DNA of 64,000 nt from assembly GCA_947488615.1 (NCBI GenBank), contig CANKZU010000006.1:157574-221573 (forward strand), written 5' to 3'. Origin of the DNA: an uncultured Aurantimonas sp. (lineage in GTDB: Bacteria; Pseudomonadota; Alphaproteobacteria; Rhizobiales; Rhizobiaceae). The translations under genes were made by a program, and so were the position numbers. The notes under the pieces are model-generated. The model saw only the letters and a list, made by a program, of their open reading frames with translations, made no database searches and had not been told where the DNA came from. Of the stretch, positions 53,821-63,077 are shown in pieces. Within the stretch, counting starts at the first letter, position 1. Each line of letters opens with the position of its first letter.

Positions 53821-54924
53821 ATGGGTTTCAGATGCGGTATCGTCGGCCTGCCGAATGTCGGCAAATCGACGTTGTTCAACGCCCTCACCAAGACGGCCGC
53901 CGCCCAGGCGGCGAACTACCCGTTCTGTACCATCGAGCCGAACACCGGCGACGTGCCGGTGCCGGACGCGCGGCTGAAGGCCATCGCCCGGATCGCCAAA
54001 TCGGCGGCGATCATCGCCACGCGGATCACCTTCGTCGACATTGCCGGCCTGGTGCGCGGCGCCTCCAAGGGCGAAGGGCTCGGTAACCAGTTCCTCGCCA
54101 ATATCCGCGAGGTCGACGCAATCGTCCACGTGCTGCGCTGCTTCGAGAATGACGACATCGTCCATGTCGAGGGCACGATCGACCCCGTGGCCGACGCCGA
54201 GACCGTCGAAACCGAGCTGATGCTCTCCGACCTCGAAAGCCTGGAGCGGCGGACCGTCGCCACACGCAAGAAAGCCGCCGGCAAGGACAAGGAGGCGCAG
54301 CAGGCGCTCCCGGTCATGGAGGCGGCGCTGGAGAAGCTGCAGGCCGGCGAGCCGGTGCGCGTGCTGCTTGCCGGGATGGACTCGGAGGAGCGGCGCGAAT
54401 TGCGCAACCTCAACCTTTTGACCTCCAAGCCGGTCCTCTATGTCTGCAACGTCGCCGAGGATGACGCGGCCACTGGCAACGCGCATTCCGAAGCGGTGGC
54501 CGCGATGGCTGAGCGTCAAGGTGCCCGAACTGTGGTGATATCGGCGGAGATCGAGTCGGAGATCGCCCAGCTTCCGGCGGAGGAGGTCGGCGACTATCTG
54601 GAGGCGATGGGACTGAGCGAACCGGGTCTCGACCGCCTGATCCAGGCCGGCTACGAGCTTCTCGACCTGATCACCTACTTCACCGCCGGGCCGAAAGAGG
54701 CGCGCGCCTGGACGGTCAAGCGCGGGTCCAAGGCGCCGCAGGCGGCCGGCGTCATCCATACCGACTTCGAAAAAGGCTTTATCCGCGCCCAGACGATCGG
54801 CTTTTCCGACTTCGTCGCGCTCGGCGGCGAGACCGCGGCCAAGGAAGCCGGCAAGGCCCGCGACGAGGGCAAGGAATATGTCGTCCAGGACGGCGATGTG
54901 CTGATGTTCAAGTTCAACAATTGA
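53821..54924 (+). CDS. ychF: YchF/OLA1 family ATPase
   Basis: A 367-residue ribosome-associated P-loop ATPase. G1 is G-L-P-N-V-G-K-S-T. The G4 position is N-V-A-E rather than N-K-x-D, which gives this family its preference for ATP over GTP. C-terminal TGS domain (about 280-363). Starts 110 bp after pth. Confidence 0.97.
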   Translation: MGFRCGIVGLPNVGKSTLFNALTKTAAAQAANYPFCTIEPNTGDVPVPDARLKAIARIAKSAAIIATRITFVDIAGLVRGASKGEGLGNQFLANIREVDAIVHVLRCFENDDIVHVEGTIDPVADAETVETELMLSDLESLERRTVATRKKAAGKDKEAQQALPVMEAALEKLQAGEPVRVLLAGMDSEERRELRNLNLLTSKPVLYVCNVAEDDAATGNAHSEAVAAMAERQGARTVVISAEIESEIAQLPAEEVGDYLEAMGLSEPGLDRLIQAGYELLDLITYFTAGPKEARAWTVKRGSKAPQAAGVIHTDFEKGFIRAQTIGFSDFVALGGETAAKEAGKARDEGKEYVVQDGDVLMFKFNN

Positions 54925-54997
54925 ACCCAACTGACTGGTTTTGATTCGCGATCACCTCCGTTGTGGCCACCAGAGGCTGAGGAAGGAAAGGACGACA

Positions 54998-55450
54998 GTG
55001 CGCGCATTCGAGGATTTCACCGAAGGGCTGGAGATTGCCCTCGGCCCCTATGAGGTCACGAAGCAGGAGGTGATCGAATTCGCGGGCGAGTTCGATCCGC
55101 AGCCGTTCCACCTGGACGAAGAGGCGGCGAAGGCGAGTATGCTCGGCGGTCTGTCGGCGTCAGGCTGGCACACCTGCGCGATGATGATGCGGATGATGGC
55201 CGACGCCTATGTGCTCGACTCTACGTCGCAGGGGGGCCCGGGCGTCGATTTCGTCAAGTGGAAGCGCCCAGTCCGGCCCGGCGACACTCTGTCCGGAACG
55301 GCGCGCGTTCTGTCCGCGCGCCTTTCGGCCAGACGTCCGACGATCGGCCTCGCCCGTATCTCCACCGTACTGCGCAATGGACGCGACGAAACCGTTCTGG
55401 AAAGCGAGCACACTTTGTTTCTCCTGACCCGCGAGGGCGCGGCGGCATGA
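54998..55450 (+). CDS. MaoC-like hotdog dehydratase, first of a pair
   Basis: A 150-residue hotdog-fold protein. The hydratase motif F-D-P-Q-P-F-H-L-D-E-E-A-A holds the catalytic D and H, followed by S-G-W-H-T. The start is GTG with AGGAAGGAAAGG upstream. Members hydrate trans-2-enoyl-CoA. Its stop overlaps the ATG of a second MaoC gene. Confidence 0.88.
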   Translation: MRAFEDFTEGLEIALGPYEVTKQEVIEFAGEFDPQPFHLDEEAAKASMLGGLSASGWHTCAMMMRMMADAYVLDSTSQGGPGVDFVKWKRPVRPGDTLSGTARVLSARLSARRPTIGLARISTVLRNGRDETVLESEHTLFLLTREGAAA

Positions 55451-55917
55451 GCTACTGGGAGACGATCACCGTCGGCGAAACGATCGACCTCGGCTCGCAC
55501 AGCTTCGACGCGGACGCCATCAAGCAGTTCGCGGCAAAATACGACCCGCAAAGCTTTCATCTCGATGAGTCGGCCGCAAAGGCTTCGATGTTCGGCGGGC
55601 TCTGCGCCTCCGGCTGGCACACCGCCGCAGTGTGCATGCGGCTCAATGTCGATACCCGCGCCGCCCAAGCTCGCGAATGGATCGCCGCAGGCAACCCCGT
55701 CCCGAAAATGGGTCCCTCCCCCGGCGTCACGAACCTTCGCTGGCTGAAACCGGTCTATGCTGGCGATACGGTGACCTTCCGGCAAACTGTGACGGCGAAG
55801 CGGAAATCCGCCAGCCGCCCAGGCTGGGGCGTCGTGGAATTCACCACGCTGGGCGTCAACCAGAACGGTGAGCCGGTGTTTTCCTTCGATGGGGCGGCAT
55901 TCAGCGGCACCGATTGA
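55447..55917 (+). CDS. MaoC-like hotdog dehydratase, second of a pair
   Basis: A 156-residue protein. It has the same motif Y-D-P-Q-S-F-H-L-D-E-S-A-A-K-A-S and S-G-W-H-T as its neighbour, clearly a paralogue. Coupled by ATGA. The two may form a heteromer or act on different substrates. Confidence 0.88.
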   Translation: MSYWETITVGETIDLGSHSFDADAIKQFAAKYDPQSFHLDESAAKASMFGGLCASGWHTAAVCMRLNVDTRAAQAREWIAAGNPVPKMGPSPGVTNLRWLKPVYAGDTVTFRQTVTAKRKSASRPGWGVVEFTTLGVNQNGEPVFSFDGAAFSGTD

Positions 55918-56151
55918 TGCCCGCTATGTGAGAGGGCGCGACAATTCGCCCAAGTGTTGCCGATGCCTCTGATTCGCGCCGACGGCGACCGGTGGAGCTT
56001 GTTTTTCCGGCCCCAGCATCCCCGCTGCCACGTAACCGCTGCAGATCCGTCGCGGTAGTTGCATATTAAAACTAATCCAATTCACGACTTCTTAGTGCGT
56101 CATCGGATTTTATGCAACCAAGACACCTGAGGACCATGACGGTATTTCTCT

Positions 56152-58521
56152 ATGCTTACGACTGCCACCGGACGGAATGGTTCGAAATCGACAGATTCAG
56201 ATTCTGTCGTCCTGCGGCACTTTCGCGGCGTTCAAATCAACAATATTCTAAAATTCACACCGATCATGATGCTCGGCAACGTGGTCAGCGCGGGTATCAC
56301 ATTTCCCGTTGCGTATAATGCCGGTCTTGCGTCGGTATTTTTAGTTTGGAGCACGCCGCTTCTCTACTTTGTGGCAACGGCAATCCAGTCGTCAAATCGT
56401 ATTCGGACGCTGGGAGCTCGGGAAACCGCGTCGCAGCGCGCATTGAATCGCGCCAGGGTGTCCGCGTTGCTCTTGGGGTCGTGGTGGTCGCTGACCACCA
56501 TCGTCATCTATCCTGCTGCGAGCAGCGATGGGAAGGCGATCGTCGCCACGATCATGGTGGGCTTGATCTCCGGCGGCGCCTTCTCGCTGTGCGCGCTCCG
56601 GCCGGCGATGATGAACTACATGATTCCGATTATCGCGGGAGGGGCCTTCGCCCTGTTTCTTTCCGGAAGACCGCACGACTATCTGTTCGCGATCTTGCTC
56701 TGTGCGTTTTCGTTCATTGTCATTCAAAGCGGAATCGGTCGCGGGCGGTTGATCAAGGAGAATTTCGAGGATCAGCAACAACTCGCCGAGCAGTCGGCCA
56801 TCATCGAATTGCTGCTGCGCGAGTTCGAGGAAGGGACCAGCGACTGGCTTTGGGAAACCGATGCACTCGGGACGCTTACGCGCGGCATCGACCGGTTTTC
56901 GCAATTCCGTTGTCAGGCCGCCAACGAAATGCGGTTCGACCGAGCCACGACGCTGCAATCCGTTCTTTCATGCCCAGGCGGAACGAGCGACGGTCTCGCC
57001 ACGGTTTTAGGCTACGTGACGACCAGAACGCCGTTTCGCGATCAGGTTGCCGAAGTCGTCACTCAGCCTGTCTCACGATGGGTCTCCATTTCGGGCAAGC
57101 CGGTCTTCGACTGCGGCGGCGATTTTGTCGGGTTTCGCGGCGTCGCGTCGGACATCACGGTCGCTCGCGAAGCCGAAGCCAAGATCTTCTACCTGGCCCA
57201 TCACGACAGCCTGACGGGACTGTGCAACCGGGCCCACTTCGCCAGCGAGGTCGCGGATATTTTTGGTGATGGCGTCTCCGCCGCTCCAGCATGCAGCATC
57301 CTCTATCTCGATCTCGACAACTTCAAATCCGTCAACGACACCCGCGGCCATACGATGGGCGACCGGCTGCTGAAGGAAGTCGGCGTCAGGCTGAAAGACA
57401 TGGTCGGATCCGGTGACACGGTGTCGCGTATCGGCGGCGACGAATATGCCATCATAGCGCGGAGCGCTCCTGACAAGCCGACGGCCGCCTTGTTGGCAGG
57501 GGCAATCCTGGAAAGTTTTGCCAAGCCGTTCGACCTCGGATCCGAAACGGCAAGCGTGGGATCATCGGTCGGCATCGCCTTTCCCGGCCTAGACGGCACG
57601 AACCCGGAGCATCTCCTGAAATGCGCCGATCTGGCGCTCTATCATGCCAAGGCCGAAGGCAAGCGGACATTCCGGTTCTTCACGCCTGCCATGGCGCGTC
57701 AGCGCATCGAGCGCCACAGGCTGGAACAGGAGCTTCGCGATGCCGTCGGCAACGGGGAACTGCTCCTTCATTACCAGCCGATCATCGACAATATTACGCG
57801 AAGGACGATTGGTTTCGAGGCCCTTGCGCGATGGCAACATCCCGAACGCGGCCGGATCCCCCCCGACGAATTCATCCCCGTTGCGGAAGAAATCGGCGCG
57901 ATCGTCGAGATCGGCGCCTGGGTCTTGCATCAAGCCTGCCGGACCGCGGCAACCTGGCCCGATGATCTGTCGGTCGCCGTCAATGTCTCGGCACACCAGT
58001 TCAAGGATGGCAGCCTCGTCGCCGTGGTGCGCGAAGCGCTCGCGCTAAACGGGCTCCGGCCGGATCGGATCGAGCTGGAGATCACCGAAAGCGTCTTGAT
58101 CGACGACCCCCGGCAGGTGCTGGCGATTCTTCACGAACTCCGAAACATCGGAGTGAAAATCGCCCTCGACGATTTTGGGACCGGCTACTCCAGTCTGTCC
58201 TACCTTCGGAGTTTTCCATTCGACAAACTCAAAATCGATCGATCCTTCGTTAACGCCATCAAGGACGATGGCGTCGCCCACGGCATCCTCGAGACGTTCA
58301 TGATTCTGGGCAAGGTCCTCGGTCTTTGCGTGACGGCGGAGGGTGTCGAAGACGTCGAGCAGCTCGAGATTCTCAGCCAGATGAACTGCCACCAATTGCA
58401 GGGCTATTATTTCAGCCGGCCGATGGAGGATTCGGACATCGGCGGATATCTCCTTAAAGAGTTCCGCCGTGCGGAAGTTGAAGTTAATGCGGCCGGATTC
58501 CAGCCCGCCGCCTACCGTTGA
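56152..58521 (+). CDS. Membrane GGDEF-EAL protein with PAS domain
   Basis: A 789-residue c-di-GMP enzyme. About five to six membrane segments (30-195), a PAS-like region (about 225-340), a GGDEF domain with the active G-G-D-E-Y at 428-432, and an EAL domain (E556-A-L) with E-I-T-E-S, D-D-F-G-T-G and K-I-D-R. Both active sites look intact. The allosteric R-x-x-D before the GGDEF site is G-S-G-D, so product inhibition is probably lost. Start weakly supported; no clear ribosome-binding site. It is flanked upstream by 234 bp with nothing recognised. Confidence 0.92.
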   Translation: MLTTATGRNGSKSTDSDSVVLRHFRGVQINNILKFTPIMMLGNVVSAGITFPVAYNAGLASVFLVWSTPLLYFVATAIQSSNRIRTLGARETASQRALNRARVSALLLGSWWSLTTIVIYPAASSDGKAIVATIMVGLISGGAFSLCALRPAMMNYMIPIIAGGAFALFLSGRPHDYLFAILLCAFSFIVIQSGIGRGRLIKENFEDQQQLAEQSAIIELLLREFEEGTSDWLWETDALGTLTRGIDRFSQFRCQAANEMRFDRATTLQSVLSCPGGTSDGLATVLGYVTTRTPFRDQVAEVVTQPVSRWVSISGKPVFDCGGDFVGFRGVASDITVAREAEAKIFYLAHHDSLTGLCNRAHFASEVADIFGDGVSAAPACSILYLDLDNFKSVNDTRGHTMGDRLLKEVGVRLKDMVGSGDTVSRIGGDEYAIIARSAPDKPTAALLAGAILESFAKPFDLGSETASVGSSVGIAFPGLDGTNPEHLLKCADLALYHAKAEGKRTFRFFTPAMARQRIERHRLEQELRDAVGNGELLLHYQPIIDNITRRTIGFEALARWQHPERGRIPPDEFIPVAEEIGAIVEIGAWVLHQACRTAATWPDDLSVAVNVSAHQFKDGSLVAVVREALALNGLRPDRIELEITESVLIDDPRQVLAILHELRNIGVKIALDDFGTGYSSLSYLRSFPFDKLKIDRSFVNAIKDDGVAHGILETFMILGKVLGLCVTAEGVEDVEQLEILSQMNCHQLQGYYFSRPMEDSDIGGYLLKEFRRAEVEVNAAGFQPAAYR

Positions 58522-58577
58522 GTGGCATTCCGCGGCCCGACAAGTGTTCGGCCGACGCCGAATTACAGAGAACCCGA

Positions 58578-59108
58578 TCAGTGGCCGGAAAATTCCACCA
58601 GGGTTCGAACGTCCACGCCCAGCGCCTCGAGCTTCCTGCGCCCGCCAAGATCGGGCAAATCGATGACGAAACACGCCGCGACGATCTCGGCGCCGAGCTC
58701 GCGCAAAAGTTTGACGGCGCCTTCGGCCGTGCCGCCGGTGGCGATCAGATCGTCGGTCAACAGTACGCGCTGGCCGGGGCTGACGGCATCGCGGTGCATC
58801 TCCATCTCGTCGACGCCGTATTCGAGGCTATAGGCGACCCGGATGGTTGTATGCGGCAGCTTGCCCTTCTTGCGGATCGGCACGAAGCCGGCCGAAAGCT
58901 GGTGAGCGAGCGCCCCACCGAGGATAAAGCCCCGTGCTTCGATCCCGGCGACATGGTCGACGCCCTCGTTCTTGTAAGGGTCGACCAGTGTGTCCACGGC
59001 GGCGCGAAATGTCGCCGGGTCTGCGAGCAGCGTGGTGATGTCGCGAAACTGGATGCCGGGTTTGGGATAGTCCGCGATGGTACGGATGGCGGCGGCGAAG
59101 TCGTTCAT
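58578..59108 (-). CDS. apt: Adenine phosphoribosyltransferase
   Basis: A 176-residue purine salvage enzyme making AMP from adenine and PRPP. The PRPP-binding motif is [13 protein letters not shown]. Start by the usual M-N-D-F. In-frame sequence upstream to 59384 overlaps the next gene and is not real. Convergent with the GGDEF-EAL gene. Confidence 0.96.
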   Translation of the reverse strand: MNDFAAAIRTIADYPKPGIQFRDITTLLADPATFRAAVDTLVDPYKNEGVDHVAGIEARGFILGGALAHQLSAGFVPIRKKGKLPHTTIRVAYSLEYGVDEMEMHRDAVSPGQRVLLTDDLIATGGTAEGAVKLLRELGAEIVAACFVIDLPDLGGRRKLEALGVDVRTLVEFSGH

Positions 59109-59139
59109 GCGGTGACGGGCCTTTCGGAAGGGGCGAAAA

Positions 59140-59457
59140 TCAAGCGGCGCCGATCGTCTGGATAACCTCGAAGCCCTCGAATTCTGGATGTCCGACATAG
59201 AGTGGCCGGGTGCCGCCAGCGCTGCCATGGGCGGCGCGGAATGCCTCGGATCTGGTCCATGCCTCGAACGTTGCGAGGTTTCGCCATATCGTATGGGAGG
59301 AATAGAGCGTGTAGCCATCCCGCTCCGGCCCTCGCAGCATATGGAACTCGACGAAGCCGGGGACGTCCCGCAGTTTCGAATCACGGTTCAGCCAGAGTGT
59401 CTCGAACTCGGCTTCCGCGCCGGGCAGCACCTTGAAGCGATTCATGGCGATATACAT
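59140..59457 (-). CDS. IsdG/HmuQ-like haem-degrading monooxygenase
   Basis: A 105-residue ABM-fold protein. It keeps N6, W67 and H77, the catalytic triad of IsdG-type enzymes at nearly the same numbers (N7, W67, H77 in IsdG). In rhizobia HmuQ/HmuD proteins of this type open the haem ring and release iron. Not near haem uptake genes here; between apt and the bc1 terminator. Confidence 0.78.
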   Translation of the reverse strand: MYIAMNRFKVLPGAEAEFETLWLNRDSKLRDVPGFVEFHMLRGPERDGYTLYSSHTIWRNLATFEAWTRSEAFRAAHGSAGGTRPLYVGHPEFEGFEVIQTIGAA

Positions 59458-59521
59458 CGTGGCTCACTCCCTTGGCCGTCGCTCATTCGGTGTTCGCCGG
59501 ACATGGCGCGCCCCGGCCAAG

Positions 59522-59545
59522 AAAAAAGGGAGCCGGTGAGCCCCC
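59522..59545 (-). terminator. Rho-independent terminator after petC
   Basis: Six-base stem GGGGGC/GCTCCC with one G-T pair, six-base loop (59528-59545), then six Ts on the minus strand (59527-59522). It ends the petABC operon. Confidence 0.8.
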
Positions 59546-59576
59546 CTCTTTCCGTCATGTGTCAGACATACCGACC

Positions 59577-60614
59577 TCAGTGCGGCGTGCCCGCCCAGAC
59601 CCGCCGCTTGATCAGGAACATCAGCGCAGCGAACACGATGAGGAACAGCATCACCACGAGGCCAGTCGCCTTGCGCTCGGCCAGATGCGGCTCGGCCGCC
59701 CACATCAGGAACGCCGACACATCGCGGGCGTACTGATCCGTCGTCTCGGGCGCACCGTCGCCGTACTCCACGAAGCCGTCCGAGATCGGCTCTGCCATGG
59801 CCAGCGCCGGGCCGGCCAGATAATACGGGTTGTAATATGTTCCCGGCTGCAACTCGATCCCGGCGGGCGGCTCTTCCCCATAGCCGGTCAGCAGAGCGTG
59901 AATGTAGTCCGGCCCGGACTCGGCATATTGGGTGAAGATGTCGAAGACGAAGGTCGGGAAGCCGCGCTCGGCCGCCCGCGCCTTGGCGATCAGCGAGAAG
60001 TCCGGCGGCGGCGCGCCATTGTTCGCCGCGGCTGCCGCCTCGGGATTGGGGAACGGCGCCGGGAAGCGATCGGACGGAATACCCGGCCGCTCGAACATTT
60101 CGCCGTCGGCGTTCGGTCCGTCTGTGACCTGATACTCGGCGGCGAAGGCCTTCACCTGCTCCTCGTTGTAGCCGAGTGCCTCAAGGTTGCGCATCGAGAC
60201 AAGGTTCATCGAATGGCAGGCCGCGCAGACCTCCTTGTAGACCTTCAGGCCGCGCTGCAACTGCCCCACGTCCCAACTCCCGAACGGGCCGGCGAAGCTC
60301 CAGGACAGCTCCTCGGGCTTCTTCAACGGGTAATGCGGTGTCTCGCCGTGCTCCTCCTCAGCCTCGGCGTGCTCCTCCCCGGCCGCTTGCTCGGAGGCGG
60401 CAGCCTCGGCCTCGGCCGGCTGTTCATCCTCGGCAACCGGGGCCGGCGCGGCCTCGGTGGCTTCCGCTGCGGGTTGCTCGCCCTCGACTCCAGCGGCCGG
60501 CGCGGCCTCGACATTCTCGGCGGGCGCTGCCGCGTCCTGCGCCATCGCAACCGACATCGGCGCGAAGACGACGCCAGCGGTGAGAAGGGCTGACAATAGT
60601 CTGGTCATTGGCAT
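59577..60614 (-). CDS. petC: Cytochrome c1 (bc1 complex)
   Basis: A 345-residue c-type cytochrome. After the signal peptide (1-25) comes an acidic Ala/Glu/Pro linker of about 65 residues, then the haem site C130-A-A-C-H134, a Met-ligand region near M-A-E-P-I and one C-terminal membrane anchor (about 310-335). It passes electrons from the Rieske protein to soluble cytochromes. It is not fused to cytochrome b, unlike fbcH of some bradyrhizobia. ATG 60614 has GGAG 6 nt upstream. Confidence 0.95.
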   Translation of the reverse strand: MPMTRLLSALLTAGVVFAPMSVAMAQDAAAPAENVEAAPAAGVEGEQPAAEATEAAPAPVAEDEQPAEAEAAASEQAAGEEHAEAEEEHGETPHYPLKKPEELSWSFAGPFGSWDVGQLQRGLKVYKEVCAACHSMNLVSMRNLEALGYNEEQVKAFAAEYQVTDGPNADGEMFERPGIPSDRFPAPFPNPEAAAAANNGAPPPDFSLIAKARAAERGFPTFVFDIFTQYAESGPDYIHALLTGYGEEPPAGIELQPGTYYNPYYLAGPALAMAEPISDGFVEYGDGAPETTDQYARDVSAFLMWAAEPHLAERKATGLVVMLFLIVFAALMFLIKRRVWAGTPH

Positions 60615-60635
60615 GTCTTTCTCCGAAGCCTCCGC

Positions 60636-61952
60636 TCAGCCTTTGGTTTTCGGCGCTGAGGCCGTCGGTGCGGGGGCAGCGCCGCCGCCGGTGCCCGTGC
60701 CGATTCCGCGATCGGGTCCCAGCACCGCCTCTGAAATCGAGTTGGGCAGCTTCTTGGGCGTCTCGATAAGGCCGAGGACCGGCAACACCACCAGGAAGTG
60801 ACCGAAATAGTAGATCGTGCCGAACAGGGCGAGGATCGGGTAGATGCCTTCCGCCGGCTTGGCGCCGAGCCAGCCCAGGAAGATGCAGTCGGCGACGAGG
60901 ATCCAGAAGAATATCTTGTAGAGCGGCCGGAATGCCGTCGACTTCACCCGCGAGGTGTCGAGCCAAGGTACGAAGAACAGCACCAGAATCGAGCCGAACA
61001 TCACCAGGACGCCGCCGAGTTTGGAGTCGATCGGGCCGATGTTGAAGGTGATGGCACGCAGCATGGCGTAGAACGGCAGGAAGTACCATTCCGGCACGAT
61101 GTGCGCCGGCGTCTTCAGCGGGTTCGCCTCGATGTAGTTGTCAGGATGGCCGAGGAAGTTCGGCAGGTAGAAGACGAAATAGGCGAAGATCGCAAGGAAC
61201 ACGATCATGGCAAAGCCGTCCTTGATCGTCGCGTGCGGCGTGAACGGCACGGTGTCCTTTGACGACTTGACTTCGACGCCCGTCGGGTTGGTCTGGCCGG
61301 TGACGTGCAGCGCCCAGACGTGCAGAATCACCACGCCGGCGATCATGAACGGCAAGAGGTAGTGCAGCGAGAAGAAGCGGTTCAAAGTGGCGTTATCGAC
61401 CGCGAAACCGCCGAGCAAGAGCTGCTGGATCGGCTCGCCGATCAGCGGAAATGCGGTGAAGAAGCCGGTGATGACGGTGGCGCCCCAGAACGACATCTGA
61501 CCCCAGGGCAGCACGTAGCCCATGAAGGCCGTCGCCATCATCAACAGGAAGATGATCACGCCGAGAATCCACAGGACCTCACGCGGCTGCTTGTAGGAGC
61601 CGTAATAGAGCCCCCGGAAGATGTGGATGTAGACGGCGATGAAGAAGAACGACGCGCCGGTCGCATGCATGTAGCGCAGCAGCCAGCCCCAGTTGACGTC
61701 GCGCATGATCTTCTCGACCGATTCGAAGGCGATCGCCGAAGACGCGGCGTAGTGCATGGCCAGCACGACGCCGGTCAGGATCTGCAACACCAGGAAGATC
61801 GAGAGGATGCCGCCGAAGGTGTAGGCGTAATTCAGGTTGCGCGGCACCGGATAGGCGACGAAGGAATCATACATGAGACGCGGCAGCGGCAGCCGCGCGT
61901 CCAGCCAGCGCATGAAGCCGCTCGTCGGCACATAGGAAGAATGACCACTCAT
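60636..61952 (-). CDS. petB: Cytochrome b (bc1 complex)
   Basis: A 438-residue membrane protein with eight membrane segments and bis-histidine haem b ligands. The quinol-site P-E-W-Y motif is present (V-P-E-W-Y-F-L-P-F), as are G-Y-V-L-P-W-G and H-Y-L-L-P-F. A glycine/alanine-rich tail ends the protein. Confidence 0.97.
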   Translation of the reverse strand: MSGHSSYVPTSGFMRWLDARLPLPRLMYDSFVAYPVPRNLNYAYTFGGILSIFLVLQILTGVVLAMHYAASSAIAFESVEKIMRDVNWGWLLRYMHATGASFFFIAVYIHIFRGLYYGSYKQPREVLWILGVIIFLLMMATAFMGYVLPWGQMSFWGATVITGFFTAFPLIGEPIQQLLLGGFAVDNATLNRFFSLHYLLPFMIAGVVILHVWALHVTGQTNPTGVEVKSSKDTVPFTPHATIKDGFAMIVFLAIFAYFVFYLPNFLGHPDNYIEANPLKTPAHIVPEWYFLPFYAMLRAITFNIGPIDSKLGGVLVMFGSILVLFFVPWLDTSRVKSTAFRPLYKIFFWILVADCIFLGWLGAKPAEGIYPILALFGTIYYFGHFLVVLPVLGLIETPKKLPNSISEAVLGPDRGIGTGTGGGAAPAPTASAPKTKG

Positions 61953-61971
61953 AGTTCGAACTTTCTCCCTG

Positions 61972-62550
61972 TCAGCCGATGCGCACGGTCGTGTCGGACG
62001 TGAATTCGAAGGGCGGGATCGCCAGGTTTTCCGGCGCCGGCCCGGTCCGGATGCGCCCGGCGGTGTCATAATGCGAGCCGTGGCACGGGCAGAACCAGCC
62101 GTCATAGTCGCCGGCCTGGCCGATCGGGATGCAGCCGAGATGGGTGCAGACGCCGACCATCACGAGCCAGGCTTCCTTGCTTTCGGCGGCGCGGTTTTCG
62201 TCGGTCGCAGGAGCGTCGCCAGCAATGTTGGCGTTACGCGCCAGCGGGTCCTTCAGGTCGGACAGGTCGACAGCCTTGCCCTCCTCGATCTCGGCGGCAG
62301 TGCGCTGACGGATGAAGATCGGCTTGCCGCGCCATTTGGCGGTGATCGACTGGCCTTCGGCGACCTGGCTGACATCGACCTCGATCTCCGACAGCGCCAG
62401 CGTCGCGGCATCAGGGTTCATCTGGTCGATGAACGGCCACAGGAAGGCGGCGGTCCCGACCGCTGCCGCGGCGCCGGTGGCGATATAGAGAAAGTCCCGG
62501 CGGTTCGGGTCGGACTGTTCCCGGTTCGGGTCGGCGTGTTCGTTGACGCT
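61972..62550 (-). CDS. petA: Rieske iron-sulfur protein (bc1 complex)
   Basis: A 192-residue protein exported by the Tat path (N-R-R-D-F-L-Y). The [2Fe-2S] ligands are C135, H137, C154 and H157 in C-T-H-L-G-C and C-P-C-H-G-S-H, with the cysteine pair C140/C156 for a disulfide. GTG 62550 is used, 11 nt after AAGGAG; GTG 62565 is an alternative, but the same AAGGAG overlaps it. First gene of petABC. The region upstream to the next gene is described separately. Confidence 0.95.
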   Translation of the reverse strand, partial: SVNEHADPNREQSDPNRRDFLYIATGAAAAVGTAAFLWPFIDQMNPDAATLALSEIEVDVSQVAEGQSITAKWRGKPIFIRQRTAAEIEEGKAVDLSDLKDPLARNANIAGDAPATDENRAAESKEAWLVMVGVCTHLGCIPIGQAGDYDGWFCPCHGSHYDTAGRIRTGPAPENLAIPPFEFTSDTTVRIG

Positions 62551-63077
62551 CACGGCGGCTGCCACTCCTTGACTGGTCTCGCGCGGATCGCACCGCTTCT
62601 TGCGGATTTAACCCCGCGCGGCAAGGGGAGACGCGACGCATTTTCGCCGCACTCCCGAAAAGATCGCGATTTCGGGCGGGTTTTAGGCGGGAAGTCGAGC
62701 GATTGTCCAGACGAAAGGGGGCAGCGGGGCGCCGTGTCGCGGCTAACTGCCCCGCCGGTGATTGAAAGCGGGTGCACGCCGAGTCGATGGACCATTGTTT
62801 CCGGAGGGGTGGACTCCAGCGAGCATCCGCCCGACGCGCATGATGCACCCTCTTCGAATGGCGCAGGGACATTCACCTACGTCTCTCAGCGTCATTATCT
62901 GTTGTCGGCTACATATACCCTCTTTCACGATCGTTCGCTGCCGTTTGCGGTCGTTTCGATTGAAAATCGTGCAACTTCGAATTGAAAAATGCAGTATCGT
63001 AGCAAATTTACTACATACGAAAACGGTTATTTACCGTATTTTTTCCACGCTTGTTAACTGTGCTCCCGGAGAGAGAA
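62551..63077. other. Divergent intergenic region between petA and the OMP gene
   Basis: About 510 bp with no convincing gene. It must hold the petABC promoter on the minus strand and the promoter of the outer membrane protein on the plus strand, for which the AT-rich stretch 62930-63060 is the likely place. Apart from the palindrome at 62999-63014, I cannot place elements. Confidence 0.5.
62999..63014. promoter_or_regulatory. Near-perfect palindrome upstream of the OMP gene
   Basis: GTAG-C-AAATTT-A-CTAC, 16 bp with one mismatched pair, 64 bp before the ATG. Likely an operator, of unknown regulator. Confidence 0.45.

Noticed and set aside
62071..62985. Plus-strand frame of 304 codons
   Set aside because: Mostly antisense to petA and continues into noncoding DNA; no protein-like composition.
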